From positions 1,880,001 to 1,944,000 of the forward strand of contig NC_083517.1 of NCBI RefSeq assembly GCF_032362555.1: a stretch of DNA of 64,000 nucleotides, in the 5' to 3' direction. The notes beneath the pieces are model-generated. The model was not told where the DNA came from. It was given only the letters and a program-made list of their open reading frames with translations, and did no database searches. Position numbers and translations under genes: made by a program. Below, one piece after another: positions 60,356 to 64,000 of this stretch. How positions within the stretch are numbered: position 1 is the stretch's first letter; each line of letters opens with the position of its first letter. The DNA is from Amyelois transitella (taxonomy: Eukaryota > Arthropoda > Insecta > Lepidoptera > Pyralidae).

Positions 60356-63300
60356 CTGGAATTTGATTATTTTTTATTAGAAAATTTCTCATTGTAAAAA
60401 ATAATAAAGGTTTTCTGTATAATGAACAGATTTAACCGTCCGCAAGTTCAAACTATAAAAATTTATTTTAATCAGGGGTGGCATTTTTGACAAGTTGTTT
60501 TTTTTTTGTAACTTTTTAAACACTTTCGTTTGAAAAAAAATACGAATTTATAATAATCACCTGCAATATTCCTCCTCTGGCCAAAACTCGTGACCGCAGG
60601 CGGGGGCTGATCCGGCAATCGCGACCTCAGTTCCATCAGGAAAGACAACTTCGGCCCGCTGTAATTAGGCGCTCCATACCCCCCATACATTTTCCCTTCC
60701 CTATCTTCCCCATCCGACTTCCCTCCCCTCAATGGAAGGGTATCTGACGTGAAATACTGATCGCTATTAGGCGACAACGTGTCATCATCAGGCGGTGATC
60801 GCAAACCGCCAGGGTGATGTATAATCGGTATCTCTTCAGTAGTAACAGTATTCATAGATTGGGCACCGCTGGCTGGACTCGAGTTGTCTTTGAATCCGTC
60901 ATTTTTGAACGCCAAATTGTAAGGTCGATTGTTGTTCTGCGGTATAGAATATTCTGGGGAAGAAGGTTTCTTAGCGAAGGTGCTAGTTTTTAGAGGCAAG
61001 ATGTTTGTGTTCGGATTATGGGCCTCGTAAATGTCGAAGCTCTGCGTGTCTTCCATTGATGAGTTGAACTGACTCTTCTCCATGGATTCCATGGAAGCGG
61101 TGGACGCCAACATCTTTCGGTAGTCGGATCCTTTGGTCAGCGTTTCGGTTGAACGGCCGCTCTGGAAAATAATTTAAAAATAAAGTTTTGTATCTAGTTC
61201 AATCTTGTATAAAATTTACATACTACTGTTGAATATTTTCTCTTTCTTACTGTGTTTTTGGGATACGGAATTTCCAAGCGTTTTAAGATCTACGTTCGAC
61301 ATTAAGTGCACCGCTTAAATCGGAATAAAAATAGGCCCTACTTATTTTATTCTGATTTTTACGATGGCATGTCTAATTGTCTACATAGTATTAAAAAATA
61401 AATGGCTTTTGTACAAAGACACGTATTATAATGCTACTACCAAAAAGCATCGTGTTCTTCTTTTTAAATTTAAGAGCTAACTCTCGTAGCTGGAGATAAT
61501 TGGAGCGATCCTTTACCATATTAACTCCATTCCAGGGAACCATAATACGTGATACCCCCATCGTATTAATCATGATAAATTATTATAAACAAAAAAACAT
61601 AATCTTAATTATTATGTACACAAGCCAATGCCTGTCTTTACACTTTCCTATCGTGAGCCTGCTGGAAGAACTTCCTCTAGAAATAAGTAGGTAGTGCTCT
61701 TGTACTGAATTTCTCTTTATTTTAAGTTTTTTTCTTATTTTCCTTGATGTACATAAATATATAAAATTCAAATTAAAATCTCATAACTTCCTGTTACACT
61801 GGAGCGTACATGCCAAATGTCAGTAAGAAGCGTCAATCACTCACTGAGAGTTTCATAAACAACTAGCGACCCGCCCCGGCTTCGCACGGGTGCAAAATTA
61901 TAAATGTTATTATACATAAAAACCTTCCTCTTGAATCACTCTACCTGTTACAAAAAAACCGCATCAAAATCCGTTGCGTAATTTTAAAGACTTAAGCATA
62001 CAGACAAACAGACTAAAATAGCGACTTTGTTTTATACTATGTAGTGATAACTGACAGATGTAGCTACCATTTGCGCGAGTTTCCTCCTGTAGGCGGTGTC
62101 GGACAAGCCGCCGTTGATGCTGTTGAGCGAGCGCACGGAGTGAAGGGACTGACGGATTGAGTTTCTGCGTTCAAGACGTTGGACGTGTCTGGAAATGTTT
62201 AAAGGGTAATGGTGTGACCATAGGGCTTCAGATATGCGTGTGTCAATTCTAACTGAGGAAAGAGTAAATTTTTTTTGTATGTTTATCTTGATGCCTTATA
62301 GACTAGACAGAGACAATATACACAAACTTAAAAAGTCGGATAACTTATTATATTATCAGTTATGGAAGTAAGAATAAAATACAGTGATAGATAAAGTAGG
62401 GAGCGTGAGGAAAGGCTGGTGCTTCTGAGATACATGCATCTCATAATCATAACTATGTGATGTACTGCATTTATACCGCCACCGGAAATAACAAGAACCG
62501 GAAGTATATCAATTTCCTAGGAAGTTTATTAATTTCCATAGTATTCCAAACGAGACATTAATTTCCGTACCTAAATTGATAAACTTACCTAACTCACACT
62601 CAAAATAATACGAGTATGCAAGTAAAAACCTGGTACCTGGTACCAACCTACGGTAAATAATAGAATAGCATATTTATTTGCTTTTGACTAGAGTTTACAA
62701 AAGGTATAAAAACAAAACATATTTCCTCCTGGTCAGCCATGAATTATATATAGCATGCAAATTATTATAAAATTATACACAAGTCAATTAATTAATTCTT
62801 AATAATAAGATGTACAAGTACCTGTGCTTGGACTTGGAGTACCAACAGAGCACCGCAGCGGCGACCAGCAACACAGCGGCCGCCAAGATCCCGATGAAGG
62901 CCACCGCCAAAGCGTCCGTACGCCACGATAGCGGGTCGATACGAATCTTCGGATCTGGAAATAAATGAATTTTTAATAACATATTTTGTGAACACACGGG
63001 CGATGGACGCTAAAACACAAAGAAATTCAGGATTTTTACACAAACCAAAACTCGCTAATCTTGCAAATGAAGACGTTCTTCTGTCTACAGTCCGTGATAA
63101 TCACTACATAGTATAAAACAAAGTCGCTATGTTAGTTTGTTTGTCTGTATGCTTAAATCTTTAAAATTACGCAACGGATTTTGATGCGGTTTTTTGTAAC
63201 AGGTAGAGTGATTTAAGAGGAAGGTTTTTATGAATAATTTTTTCTGAATTTTGCACCCGTGCGAAGCCGGGGCGGGTCGCTAGTTATAGATAAGAATGCG

Positions 63301-63920
63301 AAGGAAGTACGTAAGAAGTTAAGTAATTTATTTGACGTCAACCAATGTTGTGAAACTAAAAGTTTTGACAATTATTAAGCGATATGAAGTATCCTATAAT
63401 AATGAATAAAAATTTGGAATTTGAGTAGGTACTTGAATTGTGCACTGAGTGACATAATCGATATGATTCACCTACACTCAGTAGCGATACAACACGTTCA
63501 CGCACTCGTCGACCTCGTCCAGAAATCATCGATCCCGTTCTGAATCTCAACAATCTCGTTCTGTAACTCACTGATCTCGTTCTGAGTCTAAGCGATCTAG
63601 TTCGAAAACTCCGTATCTACATTTTAAACTCAACGACGTTCTTCAGATACTGACCGATCTCGTTCTGAATCTCACTGATCTAACTCTAATACGTAACAAT
63701 TCTCGTTCTTAAACTCACCGATTTCACAAATGAATGCGTTCTTCTGTCTACAGTCCGTGATGTCTATAGAAGAGAAGGCGAAAGAGGTGCATTGAGTGAC
63801 ATAATCGATGTGGTTCACCCAAACTCGGTCTCCGTATCGATACCACTCGTTCTGACGCTGTATGAACTCGTACAACGCGGCGTAGTTGCCGCTTACGTAC
63901 GGCATCGACGCGTTATCCGA
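60102..63920 (-). CDS. Bark beetle/Anakonda-like membrane protein, 3' part (CTLD, TM, cytoplasmic tail)
   Basis: Five exons on the minus strand: 63719-63920, 62822-62954, 62068-62188, 60561-61161, 60102-60355. GT-AG introns and closing phases give 436 visible residues; the gene continues past the window. The first exon is the end of a C-type-lectin-like domain (QNEWYRYGDRVWVNHIDYVT, CTSFAFSS, TDCRQKNAFICEI). Directly after it come DPKIRIDPLSWRTDALAVAF and one TM helix of Ala/Leu/Val. Then a basic stop-transfer YSKSKHR and a ~330 aa cytoplasmic tail rich in Ser, Pro and Asn. The tail ends in ETAM, a class I PDZ-ligand type (T-x-hydrophobic). A lectin-like domain against a TM is the arrangement of Drosophila Bark/Anakonda, the organiser of tricellular junctions. 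The match is from general resemblance, so the name is a best guess; another CTLD receptor is possible. Confidence 0.65.
60561..61161 (-). CDS. Lectin-domain membrane protein, large cytoplasmic exon
   Basis: Acceptor TTATTTTCCAG, donor G|GTGATT. 200 codons of disordered tail: SGRSTETLTKGSDYRKML, SMEDTQSFDIYEAHNPN, EEIPIIHHPGGLRSPPDDD and GPKLSFLMELRSRLPDQPPP. The frame stays open past the donor into the intron, which is not coding. Confidence 0.85.
61863..62047 (-). mobile_element. Short Helitron-like element (type E)
   Basis: 185 bp; on the minus strand TCACTACATAGTATAAAACA to GGGGCGGGTCGCTAG, between A (62048) and T (61862). Twin of 63101-63283 in opposite orientation. Confidence 0.75.
62068..62188 (-). 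CDS. Lectin-domain membrane protein, juxtamembrane cytoplasmic exon
   Basis: Acceptor CATTTCCAG, donor ATG|GTAGCT. Encodes HVQRLERRNSIRQSLHSVRS and LNSINGGLSDTAYRRKLAQM; strongly basic. Confidence 0.85.
62822..62954 (-). CDS. Lectin-domain membrane protein, TM exon
   Basis: Acceptor ATTTCCAG, donor AG|GTACTT. Encodes DPKIRIDPLSWRTDALAVAF, the TM helix and YSKSKHR. Confidence 0.9.
63057..63500 (-). pseudogene. Decayed duplicate of the lectin-domain exon, split by a Helitron
   Basis: 63062-63098 resembles exon bases 63727-63764 (GTTCTTCTGTCTACAGTCCG shared). 63436-63490 resembles 63789-63845 (GAGTGACATAATCGAT shared, then GATTCACCTACACTC against GGTTCACCCAAACTC). The intervening sequence is the Helitron 63101-63283 plus about 120 bp. 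Removing the Helitron restores collinearity at its A/T site (TATAGATAAGAATGCGAA against TATAGAAGAGAAGGCGAA). Confidence 0.7.
63101..63283 (+). mobile_element. Short Helitron-like element (type E)
   Basis: 183 bp, TCACTACATAGTATAAAACA to GGGGCGGGTCGCTAG, after A63100 and before T63284. Sits inside the duplicated exon. Confidence 0.78.
63527..63727 (-). repeat. Degenerate 21-bp minisatellite overlapping a splice donor
   Basis: On the minus strand units resemble GAGATCAGTGAGTTACAGAA-C. The purest run is at about 63530-63590. The exon end and donor at 63727-63707 (GAAATCG|GTGAGTTTAAGAA-C) is itself one unit. Confidence 0.65.
63719..63920 (-). CDS. Lectin-domain membrane protein, CTLD exon
   Basis: Acceptor TTCCCTTTGCAG, donor G|GTGAGT. 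67 codons from SDNASMPYVSGNYAALYEF to KNAFICEI; the earlier part of the lectin fold is upstream, outside the window. Confidence 0.9.
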
Positions 63921-64000
63921 CTGCAAAGGGAAATTTATAATAATTAAATATTTAAGAGAAAACACTGACTGATTGACTAACATATAAACGCACAACCAAA

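Noticed and set aside
60472-60560. Extension of the large cytoplasmic exon
   Set aside because: The frame stays open for about 28 codons past 60561, but a G|GTGATT donor at 60561 restores phase with the last exon, which fits the family-like tail.

Overview
The window is nuclear DNA of a moth or butterfly (Lepidoptera). Genes carry GT-AG introns, single exons are scattered over tens of kilobases of AT-rich DNA, and the space between them is packed with insect mobile elements: mariner, PIF/Harbinger, Helitron-like elements, tRNA-derived SINEs, and a very abundant SINE-like family ending in a (TATG)n tail. The order is my reading from protein similarity and repeat style; no species can be named. 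Locus-wide splice models were built by hand from reading-frame continuity, consensus splice sites and family resemblance.

Layout. Positions 3-191 are the last exon of the TFIIE beta subunit gene (+). Positions 1475-3475 hold a complete TMEM50-type membrane protein gene (-, 4 exons, 157 aa). Positions 5217-8736 are a 3.5 kb repeat block flanked by a 23-bp direct repeat and holding a 72-bp tandem array. Positions 9787-44138 hold a complete ABCG half-transporter gene (+, 12 coding exons, 685 aa, ABCG1/ABCG4-like). Positions 48347-56734 hold a complete equilibrative nucleoside transporter gene (SLC29/ENT, -, 7 coding exons, 456 aa). Positions 60102-63920 hold the 3' part of a single-pass membrane protein with a juxtamembrane C-type-lectin-like domain and a ~330 aa cytoplasmic tail (-), most like Bark beetle/Anakonda of tricellular junctions.

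The ABCG introns are the accessory region. Intron 2 (18921-31703) carries a full PIF/Harbinger transposon with an open five-exon transposase and clean ends (14-bp TIRs, CTG target duplication). It also carries a three-layer nest: a tRNA-SINE split by a mariner, which is itself split by a 1.3 kb palindrome with 534-bp arms. Intron 6 (36156-39234) carries two separate tandem arrays, both built from the common SINE-like repeat. The second has copied the 3' splice site of ABCG exon 7 eight times, giving eight decoy acceptors upstream of the real one.

About 40 copies or pieces of the SINE-like repeat (called family A here) lie in both orientations. Two copies have exact 12- and 14-bp target duplications. 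Its last ~45 bp resemble the 3' end of a LINE-like element whose reverse-transcriptase C-terminus is partly readable at 54906-55160, suggesting a SINE/LINE partnership. The genes have no evident shared pathway; the window is a normal gene neighbourhood heavily reshaped by transposons.
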